From JAJPKK01 sp035311445 (lineage in GTDB: Bacteria > Pseudomonadota > Alphaproteobacteria > Rhizobiales > Xanthobacteraceae): a DNA stretch of 16,249 nucleotides. Each line of letters starts with the position of its first letter. The stretch's first letter is position 1. Positions 7,185 to 13,780 of the stretch are shown here, piece after piece. The notes beneath the pieces are model-generated. The model was not told the origin of the DNA. It saw only the letters and a list, made by a program, of their open reading frames with translations, and searched no databases. Where the stretch lies: assembly GCA_035311445.1 (NCBI GenBank), contig DATGCX010000067.1:1-16249 (forward strand). Reading direction: 5' to 3'. Position numbers and translations under genes: made by a program.

Positions 7185-8441
7185 ATGACGGAATCGGCCA
7201 ACCGCGTATTCAACAAGAACCCATCGGAAAGCGTCTGTTGGAACTTCAAGCTGCTCGCTCATCACGAGCTCGCTGGTTTCGGCGGCATGGGTGAGGGCAT
7301 GGCGATCCAGGTCGCCAAAGACGGCCGCCGCATCATGTGGCTCGCCCATGAAAGCGCACCGAAGAATTTCACCGGCGTCGACGTTTCCGATCCGCGTCAG
7401 CCGAAACTCGTGGTGCAGACGGATCTGCCGGAAACCTTCATGCGCTCGAACTCGCTGGAGCTGACCGGCAACATTATGGCGGTGGCCTATCAGACGCAGA
7501 AGATCGGGCAAAAACCTGCCGGCTTCGAGCTGTTCGATATCGCGGTGCCGGAAAGCCCAAGGTCGATCGCCTATGTCGACGCTTCCGGCCCGACGTCGCG
7601 TGGCGTGCACCAGCTGTGGTTCTGCGATGGAGAATACGTCCATCTCGCGGCCGGCGCGCCCGACTTCACGCCGACGCATCCGCAGGATGACCAGTTTTAC
7701 CGCATATTCGATGTGCGCAATCTGTCCAAGCCCGCCGAAGTCGGGCGCTGGTGGCTGCCCGGCACGCGCAACGGTGACGACGTGCCGCCACCGGCCCGGC
7801 ATCAGGCGCCCCTGCTCGACCGCGGCTTTCGCGCCCACAACACCAATGTATATCCGCAGCGACCGGACCGCTGCTATATGGGTTATATCGATGCCGGCAT
7901 GTTCATTCTTGACATCTCCGATAAGGCGCACCCGAAGCCGATCTGCCAATGGGACAACTCGCCGCCCTACACGGGCTTCACCCACACCGTGTTGCCCTTG
8001 TTCAACCGCAATCTGCTGGTCGTTACTGACGAGTCAACCGACGATAACGCCTCCGACTGGCCGAAGCTCGTGTGGATTCTCGACGCCCGCGATGAGCGGC
8101 GTCCCGTGCCGATTTCGACCTGCCCGATGCCGCCAGTCGATGCCTACAGGAGCCGCGGCGGCCGGTTCGGTGCGCACAATATTCACGAGAACACGCCATC
8201 GCCCTACGCGTGGCACTCGGAAGACATCGTCATCGGCACATTCTTCAACGGCGGCCTGCGCGCCTACGACATCACCAATCCGTACCAGCCCAGGGAGGTC
8301 GCCGCCTTCGTGCCGCCGGCGCCGGCAATGTCTCCGGTCGGCTCGATCCAACTCAACGATTGTTTCGTGGACGAGCGCGGGATCGTGTACACGGTCGACC
8401 GCTTCAGCGGCGGCCTCTATATTCTCGAGATGGATTTCTAG
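7185..8441 (+). CDS. LVIVD-repeat beta-propeller protein of unknown function
   Basis: This 418-residue protein is built of repeated units in which a strand ending in a form like GVDVSDPRQPKLV, LFDIAVPESPRSI, IFDVRNLSKPAEV, ILDISDKAHPKPI or AYDITNPYQPREV recurs about every 50-70 residues. That is the LVIVD repeat and implies a beta-propeller. No signal peptide is visible, so it is probably cytoplasmic. Histidines stand at comparable places in loops before blade strands: His142 (GVHQLW), His218 (FRAHNTNVYP), His267 (GFTHTV), and His331 and His334 (GAHNIHEN). Several such His residues in one propeller could bind a metal, as in the selenium-binding-protein/methanethiol oxidase fold, but that is inference. 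A strong site, AGGGGAAGGA, precedes the ATG. It is the last gene of the transporter operon before a repeat element and the COG0523 GTPase. It may act on the imported compound. Confidence 0.8.
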   Translation: MTESANRVFNKNPSESVCWNFKLLAHHELAGFGGMGEGMAIQVAKDGRRIMWLAHESAPKNFTGVDVSDPRQPKLVVQTDLPETFMRSNSLELTGNIMAVAYQTQKIGQKPAGFELFDIAVPESPRSIAYVDASGPTSRGVHQLWFCDGEYVHLAAGAPDFTPTHPQDDQFYRIFDVRNLSKPAEVGRWWLPGTRNGDDVPPPARHQAPLLDRGFRAHNTNVYPQRPDRCYMGYIDAGMFILDISDKAHPKPICQWDNSPPYTGFTHTVLPLFNRNLLVVTDESTDDNASDWPKLVWILDARDERRPVPISTCPMPPVDAYRSRGGRFGAHNIHENTPSPYAWHSEDIVIGTFFNGGLRAYDITNPYQPREVAAFVPPAPAMSPVGSIQLNDCFVDERGIVYTVDRFSGGLYILEMDF

Positions 8442-8452
8442 GGGAGAGGCTT

Positions 8453-8541
8453 GTAGCCCGAATGCAGCGCGGCGTATTCGGGATCAGCCTCGCGAAGATC
8501 TCCTGTCCTTCCCGGATTAGGCTGCGCTCGATCCGGGCTAC
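8453..8541. repeat. REP-like inverted-repeat element, GTAGCCCG type
   Basis: The tips are GTAGCCCG (8453-8460) and CGGGCTAC (8534-8541). Two hairpins lie inside: CCCGAAT (8457-8463) with ATTCGGG (8476-8482), and CCCGGAT (8511-8517) with ATCCGGG (8531-8537). It starts 11 bases after the LVIVD stop and ends 14 bases before the COG0523 start, filling the whole gap. It could weaken or end the upstream transcript. Same family as the element at 1095-1212. Confidence 0.75.
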
Positions 8542-8555
8542 GTGACCGCGGCGCC

Positions 8556-9596
8556 ATGCTCGAACTCTTCCACTCTCCAACCGCAGGCCCGTTTGGGCGC
8601 CGGCTCAAACGCGAGCGCGGCGGCCGCATACCGGTTATGGTGGTGACCGGATTTCTCGGCGCCGGCAAGACCACCCTGATGCGCCACTTTCTCTCTCTCC
8701 CGGAGGGTGCGGGCACGGCCGTCATCGTCAACGAATTCGGCGAAGCCCGCATCGACGATGTGCTGCTTCGCCATTCGAGCGACAATATCGCGCTCATCGG
8801 CAACGGCTGCCTCTGCTGCACGGTCCGCTCCGATCTTCAGATGACATTGCGTCGCCTGGTCGCGGATCGCGACCAGGGCATTGTTCCGTATTTCGGACGC
8901 GTCGTCATCGAGACCAGCGGGCTGGCGGACCCGTCGCCGATTCTCACCACCTTTGCGACCGATCGGGCGCTCGGCGGCGAATTCCACGTGGAAGCCGTCG
9001 TCGCCGTGGTCGCAGCGGATAATGGTGCCGCCACCATCGCGGATTTTGCGGAGGCACGACGGCAGATTATCCTTGCCGACCGCATCGTCATTGCCAAGAC
9101 CGATATTGCCGGCGAAGATGCGCCAGTCGTCCTGAGGAGGACTTTGCGGGAGCTCAACCCACGTGCCCACATCATTGAGGCGGTTTTCAGCCGGCTCGAT
9201 CCGCAATGGATTTTGGCTGAGGGTACCAGTGCGTTCAGCACAGGCTTCATCACCGAGTCCGCCACCCATACGGATGACATCGCAAGCTTTACCCTGATCG
9301 AAGAGGAGCCGGTCGTGTGGAGCGCCTTCGCCCGCGCCATGGAAGCGCTCATGGCTTTGCGGGGTGATGATCTGTTGCGAGTGAAAGGCTTCCTCAATGT
9401 GGCCGGCTGTCGCGGGCCGGTCGTGGTGCAGTTCGTGCGACATCTCGCCCATCCGCCTGTAGAACTGGAGCGCTGGCCTGGCCACGATCGCAGAAGCCGC
9501 GTTGTTTTCATCACCAGAAATTTGAGCGAACCGCAGGTGAAGACGCTGTTCGGGGCGATGCGAGCGCTTGCCAAAGACGGGCCAAGGGGGCAATGA
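8556..9596 (+). CDS. COG0523-family GTPase (CobW/YjiA/ZNG-like metal-handling protein)
   Basis: A 346-residue member of the COG0523 G3E GTPases, which help deliver metals to client proteins. Visible motifs: Walker A GFLGAGKT (32-39), the switch segment VIVNEFGE (about 56-63), the metal-binding CxCC motif CLCC (85-88), ETSGLADP for the Walker B region, and AKTD as a variant of the NKxD guanine-specificity motif. The C-terminal CobW_C domain contains WSAFARAMEAL, LLRVKGFLNV and the end motif VVFITRNLS. The first 25 residues form a basic lead-in to the usual start IPVMVVTGFLG. ATG at 8556 is the first start after the repeat element, and no good ribosome site is seen because the repeat fills the gap. 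The client may be the LVIVD protein, the M24 hydrolase or another metalloenzyme nearby; neighbourhood is the only evidence. Confidence 0.92.
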   Translation: MLELFHSPTAGPFGRRLKRERGGRIPVMVVTGFLGAGKTTLMRHFLSLPEGAGTAVIVNEFGEARIDDVLLRHSSDNIALIGNGCLCCTVRSDLQMTLRRLVADRDQGIVPYFGRVVIETSGLADPSPILTTFATDRALGGEFHVEAVVAVVAADNGAATIADFAEARRQIILADRIVIAKTDIAGEDAPVVLRRTLRELNPRAHIIEAVFSRLDPQWILAEGTSAFSTGFITESATHTDDIASFTLIEEEPVVWSAFARAMEALMALRGDDLLRVKGFLNVAGCRGPVVVQFVRHLAHPPVELERWPGHDRRSRVVFITRNLSEPQVKTLFGAMRALAKDGPRGQ

Positions 9597-9771
9597 CCTT
9601 TGAAAATCTCTCTCCCGCGGCCCATGCTCGGTGCATGGCGGTGGCGTCAAATTCGCCAACATCGGCGCGCGACCTTCATTGAGCGGTGAACAGGCGATCT
9701 AAACGGTTAGACGAACGCCTCTGCGATGATTAGTATTCGGCGCTCATTGGGAGTGGATGGGGAGGCACAAC

Positions 9772-9981
9772 ATGCCGATCGATTGGGGATCTGTAAACTG
9801 GACAAACGTTTTGTTTCTGTCCGCTCTGGCCTTCGTGGCGACGCTAATTGGCAATTTTCTATCTTTCAGGAGGCCTTTGCTCGGTGCCGTACTCACGGCG
9901 CTCCTGTTCGCCGCATTCTATATTGTGTGGGTGTATTATCCCCATGGAATCGAGTTGCCGGGAGTGCCGAAGCCTGGCTAG
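9772..9981 (+). CDS. Small conserved-looking membrane protein (two membrane segments)
   Basis: A 69-residue protein beginning MPIDWGSVNWTNVLFLSALA, with hydrophobic segments at about 11-28 and 35-55 and a short tail ending in HGIELPGVPKPG. ATG at 9772 is preferred because GGGGAGG (9759-9765) sits six bases upstream; an in-frame ATG at 9757 overlaps that site. I recall similar small proteins in bradyrhizobia but know no function. It lies alone between the GTPase gene and a repeat element, convergent with the second transporter's permease. Codon use and the good ribosome site support a real gene. Confidence 0.7.
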   Translation: MPIDWGSVNWTNVLFLSALAFVATLIGNFLSFRRPLLGAVLTALLFAAFYIVWVYYPHGIELPGVPKPG

Positions 9982-10058
9982 GCGCGCGCTTCAGCCAACC
10001 TGAAGTGATCGGACGTCATGAAATTGACAACAATCGACTCGCGCCGTCGTAAGGATGA

Positions 10059-10130
10059 TGTAGGGGCGACCCTTGTGGTCGCCCCGTTGCCGGATGCGAC
10101 GAATGGGGCGACCACGAGGGTTGCCCTACA
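10059..10130. repeat. Inverted-repeat element, TGTAGGG...CCCTACA type
   Basis: The two arms, about 26 bases each, are near-perfect reverse complements with one indel and two mismatches. An inner stem is GGGGCGACC (10063-10071) with GGTCGCCCC (10077-10085). It sits between the convergent ends of the small membrane protein (9981) and the permease (10178). It could therefore end transcripts from either side. Confidence 0.75.
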
Positions 10131-10177
10131 GCGGGTTAGCTTGCGCCTAGTCTTCGCCCGATTAGTCGCTCCGGGCG

Positions 10178-11008
10178 TTACTCCTGGTCGCGGCCGGCGA
10201 TTTCCGCCTGCCACGGCGCGACTCTGCGTTCGATCACACCGATCAGGCCATTGAGCCCGATCGCCATCACCATGAGCACCACGATCGGAACGAACATGGT
10301 GGCGGTGTCGAAATTATTGGCCGAGTTGATGATGATGGCGCCTAGGCCCGAGATGGTGGTGAAGAACTCCGCAATCACCATGGCTACCACCGCGCGGCCG
10401 ACCGCGAGGCGGATGCCGGCCATGATATAGGGCAGTGTCGCGGGCAGAATGATCCGTCGCAGGATGACGGTGTTCGGCGCGACGAAAGACTTGCCGACTT
10501 CGATGAGACTTTTTGGCACCGCCGTAGCGCCGAGCCAAGTATTGATGCAGATTGGGAAAACCGACATCAGAAACACCACCGCGGCTTTCACCGCAAACCC
10601 CAGGCCGAGCCACAGCACCAGAAGCGGCACCAGCGCCACCAGCGGCATCGCATAGCCCGCCGTCACATAGATGCCGAGCGCGGCCTCGGCGACTCGATAG
10701 CGACCGATGAAAAGTCCGAACGGCACGCCGAACAGGATTGCAAGTCCGTAGCCGACCGCGAAAGGCCGCAGGCTCTCGAACGTGGCGGCCGCGAGCTTGC
10801 CTGACTGGGCGAGATCCCAGAACGCCTCGGCAATCGCGCTCGGATAGGAGCCGAACACCGGATTGATGTCGCGGCCGAACCATTCCCACAGCAGCGTCAG
10901 GATCGCTACCGAGGATAGCGTGATGACCCACTGTGGCACGCCGCGGCGTGCCACGCTGGCGATGTCCTGCCCCTGTGTTCGGGTGTTTGTGTCAACGATC
11001 TGTGCCAT
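10178..11008 (-). CDS. ABC transporter permease, nitrate/sulfonate/taurine type (second transporter)
   Basis: A 276-residue inner-membrane permease with about six helices and the family EAA loop in IEVGKSFVAPNTVILRRIIL followed by PATLPYIMAGIRLAVG. The central segment PLVALVPLLVLWLGLGFAVK and the late AEFFTTISGLGAIIINSA are typical of this class, where the last is a conserved GLG turn. It differs clearly from the two plus-strand permeases, so it is not a recent copy. ATG at 11008 is preceded on the minus strand by AAGG at close spacing and by GGGGAGGG further out. It is the third gene of the minus-strand set (binding protein, ATPase, permease), 76 bases after the ATPase stop. One permease suggests a homodimer. 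Confidence 0.93.
   Translation of the reverse strand: MAQIVDTNTRTQGQDIASVARRGVPQWVITLSSVAILTLLWEWFGRDINPVFGSYPSAIAEAFWDLAQSGKLAAATFESLRPFAVGYGLAILFGVPFGLFIGRYRVAEAALGIYVTAGYAMPLVALVPLLVLWLGLGFAVKAAVVFLMSVFPICINTWLGATAVPKSLIEVGKSFVAPNTVILRRIILPATLPYIMAGIRLAVGRAVVAMVIAEFFTTISGLGAIIINSANNFDTATMFVPIVVLMVMAIGLNGLIGVIERRVAPWQAEIAGRDQE
10933..10954. repeat. Perfect 22-base palindrome inside the permease gene
   Basis: GTGGCACGCCG (10933-10943) is followed directly by its reverse complement CGGCGTGCCAC (10944-10954). It encodes the VARRGVP part of the cytoplasmic N-terminus, about 20 codons after the start. It would give a strong cruciform or mRNA hairpin near the translation start, or a symmetric protein-binding site. 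It may also be chance in GC-rich coding sequence. Confidence 0.5.
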
Positions 11009-11014
11009 CGGCTG

Positions 11015-11043
11015 CCTTTTCCCTCCCCTGCAAGCGGGAAAGG
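11015..11043. repeat. Imperfect hairpin in the ATPase-permease gap
   Basis: CCTTTTCCC (11015-11023) pairs with GGGAAAGG (11036-11043) with one bulged base. It lies just upstream of the permease start (11008) on the minus strand and overlaps its likely ribosome site, so it could lower permease translation. Weak evidence. Confidence 0.3.
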
Positions 11044-11084
11044 GAATACCAATTGCCGTAATTGTTGATCATCTGCTCACTCGA

Positions 11085-11870
11085 TCAATGTATCGTGCCC
11101 GTTGGTGCGGCATGCAGCGCCTTCCACACGTGATATCGGGTCTCGGCGAATTCCTTGGTGCTGCGCGCAACCCCAAGATCGCCGCGCGGCCGCGGCAGCG
11201 GAACCTGCAGCATCTCCTGGATGCGGCCCTCACGCATGATCACGATACGGTCGGCGATCAGCACGGCTTCATCGAGGTCGTGGGTGACGAACAGAATGGT
11301 TTTGCGCGTACGCACATGAATCTGCAGCAACTCCTCCTGCATGGTTTCGCGGGTCTGGGCGTCAAGCGCCCCGAACGGTTCATCCATCAGGAGGACCTTC
11401 GGGTCGATCGCCAGCGCCCGGGCAATGCCGACCCGCTGCTGCATCCCGCCGGACAATTGATGCGGACGGCGGTGCTTTGACGCCCCAAGCCCCACGAGAT
11501 CAAGGTATTTCTCCGTCGTATCACGCAATTCGCTGCCGCGCATGCCCTTCATTTCGAGACCGAACATCACGTTCTGCATGGCGGTGAGCCAAGGCAGCAG
11601 TTCGGCATGCTGGAACACCATGCCGCGATCGTGCCCACAGCCTTTGACCTCGCGACCGTCCACCGTGACGCGGCCCGCGGTTGCGATTTCGAGACCCATG
11701 GCGATGCGCAACGCCGTCGTCTTGCCGCAGCCCGATGGGCCGATCAGTGAGATGATTTCGCCATCCCGTACCGTAAAGCTCACCCGCGAGAGCGCCTGCA
11801 CGGTCTGCGTCTCATTGCCAACGCGCAGAACAAAACGCTTGGAAACGTCGATGAGGCTGACCTCACCCAT
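11085..11870 (-). CDS. ABC transporter ATP-binding protein, nitrate/sulfonate/taurine type (second transporter)
   Basis: A 261-residue ATPase with all nucleotide-binding motifs: Walker A GPSGCGKTT (44-52), Q-loop in MVFQHAELLPW, signature LSGGMQQR, Walker B VLLMDEPF, D-loop GALDAQT and the H-loop His in LFVTHD. It should power the permease encoded 76 bases downstream. ATG at 11870 is chosen because GGAGG lies seven bases upstream on the minus strand and the resulting N-terminus MGEVSLIDVSKRF matches the family. The frame stays open 38 codons further, but that part lies within a repeat element. A repeat element separates it from the binding-protein gene upstream, which may set a different expression level for receptor and motor. 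Confidence 0.95.
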   Translation of the reverse strand: MGEVSLIDVSKRFVLRVGNETQTVQALSRVSFTVRDGEIISLIGPSGCGKTTALRIAMGLEIATAGRVTVDGREVKGCGHDRGMVFQHAELLPWLTAMQNVMFGLEMKGMRGSELRDTTEKYLDLVGLGASKHRRPHQLSGGMQQRVGIARALAIDPKVLLMDEPFGALDAQTRETMQEELLQIHVRTRKTILFVTHDLDEAVLIADRIVIMREGRIQEMLQVPLPRPRGDLGVARSTKEFAETRYHVWKALHAAPTGTIH

Positions 11871-11924
11871 GGGTCGGCCTCCGTCGAGCGATCTCACTTG
11901 CAAAGCTGAGCCACAAATACTGAG

Positions 11925-12028
11925 TGTCATCGCCCGGCTTGACCGGACGATCCAGTAACCCGCAGCGCCGCGATTTTGCTCCACGGGCTGCGGTGTACCG
12001 GATGCCCCGCTTAAAGCGGGGCATGACA
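11925..12028. repeat. Repeat element with TGTCAT...ATGACA tips
   Basis: Tips TGTCAT (11925-11930) and ATGACA (12023-12028) enclose three stems: CCGG-CTTGA-CCGG near the left, CCGCAGC with GCTGCGG in the middle, and a near-perfect palindrome ATGCCCCGCTT (12002-12012) with AAGCGGGGCAT (12014-12024) on the right. It lies between the binding-protein stop (12075) and the ATPase start (11870) of the second transporter. Such intercistronic elements often stabilise the upstream part of a transcript, which would favour extra binding protein. That role is inferred. Confidence 0.7.
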
Positions 12029-12074
12029 GCCCCAGTGTTTATGACGGGCCGCATGGATTGGCGCGAACTCGACA

Positions 12075-13070
12075 TCACTTTCCAAGCAGCGCGAGTGCCT
12101 CTTCCCGAGCGCTCTTATCAATCATTTTTCCAAGATCGCCGGCTCGCGCCAGGGTGCCAGAACTGATAAGCTGTTTCTGCATGAATTCGAGCTTGTCGAG
12201 CGGTACCGGAAGATCCGTTCCAATAACTTTGGTCCGCACCGCCTCATCGAACACGAAGGCGGGCCGCGGATCGTCGGGCTTGGCACCGATGATCTCGTGG
12301 GTGAGACGGATGGTCTCGTCCCGGTGGCTCATGGCGAAACGCAGTGCTTCGATCTCGGCCGCAATGAACCTGATCGCGTCGTCGCGTCGCGCTGAGAGGG
12401 ACTTGCCGGTCGTCTCCACGCAGATTCGGACAAAATCCGGCATCACCTCGGTTGCCGGCATGAGATCGCGGATGCCGTCCTTACCGGAAACCGGCACGAA
12501 CTCGTTGGTGATGATGGCGCCGTCCACGACGCCGGCGATCAGCGCCTTGTACCGGTCCGTATCCGACCCCATGGCAGCGAACCGGACCTGCCCGGCCGGA
12601 ATGCCCGCTTTCTCGAACGCCGCCCTGGCAAAGATTTCCGGAAAGCTTCCAGGCGTGGACACCGCGACGGACTTGCCCTTGAGATCGGCCATCGAGGCGA
12701 TATTAGGACGCACATAGACGCCGTGCGGCGCTGCGAGCCAGTTGCAGCCGACGATTCGCACGTCAGCGCCGCGAGCGGCCGCCATCATGGCGCCGCCGGC
12801 GCCGCCTTCGTAGCTGTCGAGCTCGCCTGCCAGCAGCGCCTTCAGGGCGATGGTGTCATTCTTGAGTTGAACGAAATCGAGCTTGAGGCCGAGCTTACCG
12901 GCGAAGTCGCGTTTGCTCGCCATATAGAGGATGCCGGCGTCACTCTTGGCTTCGATGATGCCATGGCGCCAGACCTTGAGATCTTGCGCTGACGCACCAT
13001 CGGCGAGTCCGGCAATCATCGCCAGCATGGCGTAGAATCGCACCGCCCTTGAGCGCCCGCATCGTATCAT
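12075..13070 (-). CDS. ABC transporter substrate-binding protein (NMT1/SsuA-like), periplasmic (second transporter)
   Basis: A 331-residue periplasmic receptor. The signal peptide covers about 1-28, with a basic start, the hydrophobic core YAMLAMIAGL and a likely cut after GASA. The mature part shows the NMT1-like plan: LGLKLDFVQLKNDTIALKAL in the first lobe, LDSYEGGAGGAMMAAARG as the ligand-site segment, and DLKGKSVAVSTPGSFPEIFA at the hinge. It shares only family-level likeness with the other binding protein here, so the two transporters probably import different compounds. ATG at 13070 follows GGAG seven bases upstream on the minus strand. It is the first gene of the minus-strand transporter and diverges from the molybdenum hydroxylase genes, which may be regulated with it from the shared 232-base gap. 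Confidence 0.9.
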   Translation of the reverse strand: MIRCGRSRAVRFYAMLAMIAGLADGASAQDLKVWRHGIIEAKSDAGILYMASKRDFAGKLGLKLDFVQLKNDTIALKALLAGELDSYEGGAGGAMMAAARGADVRIVGCNWLAAPHGVYVRPNIASMADLKGKSVAVSTPGSFPEIFARAAFEKAGIPAGQVRFAAMGSDTDRYKALIAGVVDGAIITNEFVPVSGKDGIRDLMPATEVMPDFVRICVETTGKSLSARRDDAIRFIAAEIEALRFAMSHRDETIRLTHEIIGAKPDDPRPAFVFDEAVRTKVIGTDLPVPLDKLEFMQKQLISSGTLARAGDLGKMIDKSAREEALALLGK

Positions 13071-13302
13071 GCTCGCACTCCATTGTTATGGTCCGCATTG
13101 TTCCCATTATCAGTCCCGGAGGCAACTGCTACGCCGCGACGTTTTCGCCCGCCCATGCCGCGGTGGTTCCGGCTCAATCCCGGTTTTCATCGCCGCGAGG
13201 CTGGATTACTCTTTGCGGACAGAAGCTCCGCAAAGTGAGCCGGACGTCGGTGCACGCATCTTGCTGCCATTGGACGGACTGATCAAGGCAAGGGAAGCAA
13301 TC
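13071..13302. promoter_or_regulatory. Divergent intergenic region with a 9-base inverted repeat
   Basis: This gap must hold promoters for the second transporter and for the molybdenum hydroxylase. CTTTGCGGA (13211-13219) and its reverse complement TCCGCAAAG (13227-13235), seven bases apart, stand out as a possible operator for a dimeric regulator or as a leader hairpin. No clear -35/-10 pair was found. No regulator gene is present in the window. Confidence 0.4.
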
Positions 13303-13770
13303 ATGGCCCAGAGATTTACCCTCAACGTCAACGGCAAAGACCACACAGTCGATGTCGATCCGGACATGCCGCTGCTTTACGCGTTGCGTAATGACATCGG
13401 CCTCAACAACCCCCATTTCGGCTGCGGCCTTGCGCAATGCGGCGCCTGCACGGTCCATCTCGATGGCCAGGCGATCCGCTCCTGCGTGACGCCGGTGTCG
13501 GCGGTGGGCGATGGCAAGGTAGTGACGCTTGCCGGCCTCGGTACGCCAGAGAAGCCACATCCACTCCAAATCGCCTATGTGGAAGAGCAGGTGCCGCAGT
13601 GCGGCTATTGCATCAATGGCTGGATCATGACGGCCGCCGCCTTCCTACGCGACAAGAAGAAGCCGACAGAGGCGGAGATCAAGACCGCGCTGGAGGGGCT
13701 GAAATGCCGGTGCGGCACCCACATGGGTATCATGCGCGCCGTCAAGCGCGCCGCCGAAATGATGGGTTGA
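13303..13770 (+). CDS. [2Fe-2S] iron-sulfur subunit of a xanthine-dehydrogenase-family molybdenum hydroxylase
   Basis: This 155-residue protein carries electrons from the molybdenum site of the large subunit. The plant-type ferredoxin cluster ligands are Cys41, Cys46, Cys49 and Cys61 (in GCGLAQCGACTV...RSC). The second cluster ligands are Cys100, Cys103, Cys135 and Cys137 (QCGYC and KCRCG). Length and order match the small subunits of isoquinoline oxidoreductase, nicotinate dehydrogenase and CO-dehydrogenase types. ATG at 13303 follows AGGGAAG, and the N-terminus MAQRFTLNVNGK is standard; the open frame further upstream has no family likeness. No signal peptide is present, so if the enzyme is periplasmic this subunit must be exported bound to the large subunit. 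The large-subunit gene starts 10 bases after the stop. Confidence 0.95.
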   Translation: MAQRFTLNVNGKDHTVDVDPDMPLLYALRNDIGLNNPHFGCGLAQCGACTVHLDGQAIRSCVTPVSAVGDGKVVTLAGLGTPEKPHPLQIAYVEEQVPQCGYCINGWIMTAAAFLRDKKKPTEAEIKTALEGLKCRCGTHMGIMRAVKRAAEMMG

Positions 13771-13780
13771 GGAGGACGCC

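Noticed and set aside
7035..7985. A 316-codon minus-strand open frame opposite the binding-protein and LVIVD genes
   Set aside because: It spans two well-supported plus-strand genes and their gap, with no domain of its own.
8856..8876. Nine-base stem CTGGTCGCG / CGCGACCAG with a three-base loop
   Set aside because: It encodes an ordinary LVADRDQ stretch in the GTPase gene, not near a gene end or start; probably chance in GC-rich codons.
8538..9662. A 374-codon minus-strand open frame opposite the COG0523 gene
   Set aside because: The plus strand encodes all COG0523 motifs, and the antisense frame has no family likeness.
9726..10052. 108-codon plus-strand frame overlapping the small membrane protein
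   Set aside because: It lacks a ribosome site and hydrophobic pattern and runs through intergenic sequence; the frame from 9772 is better.
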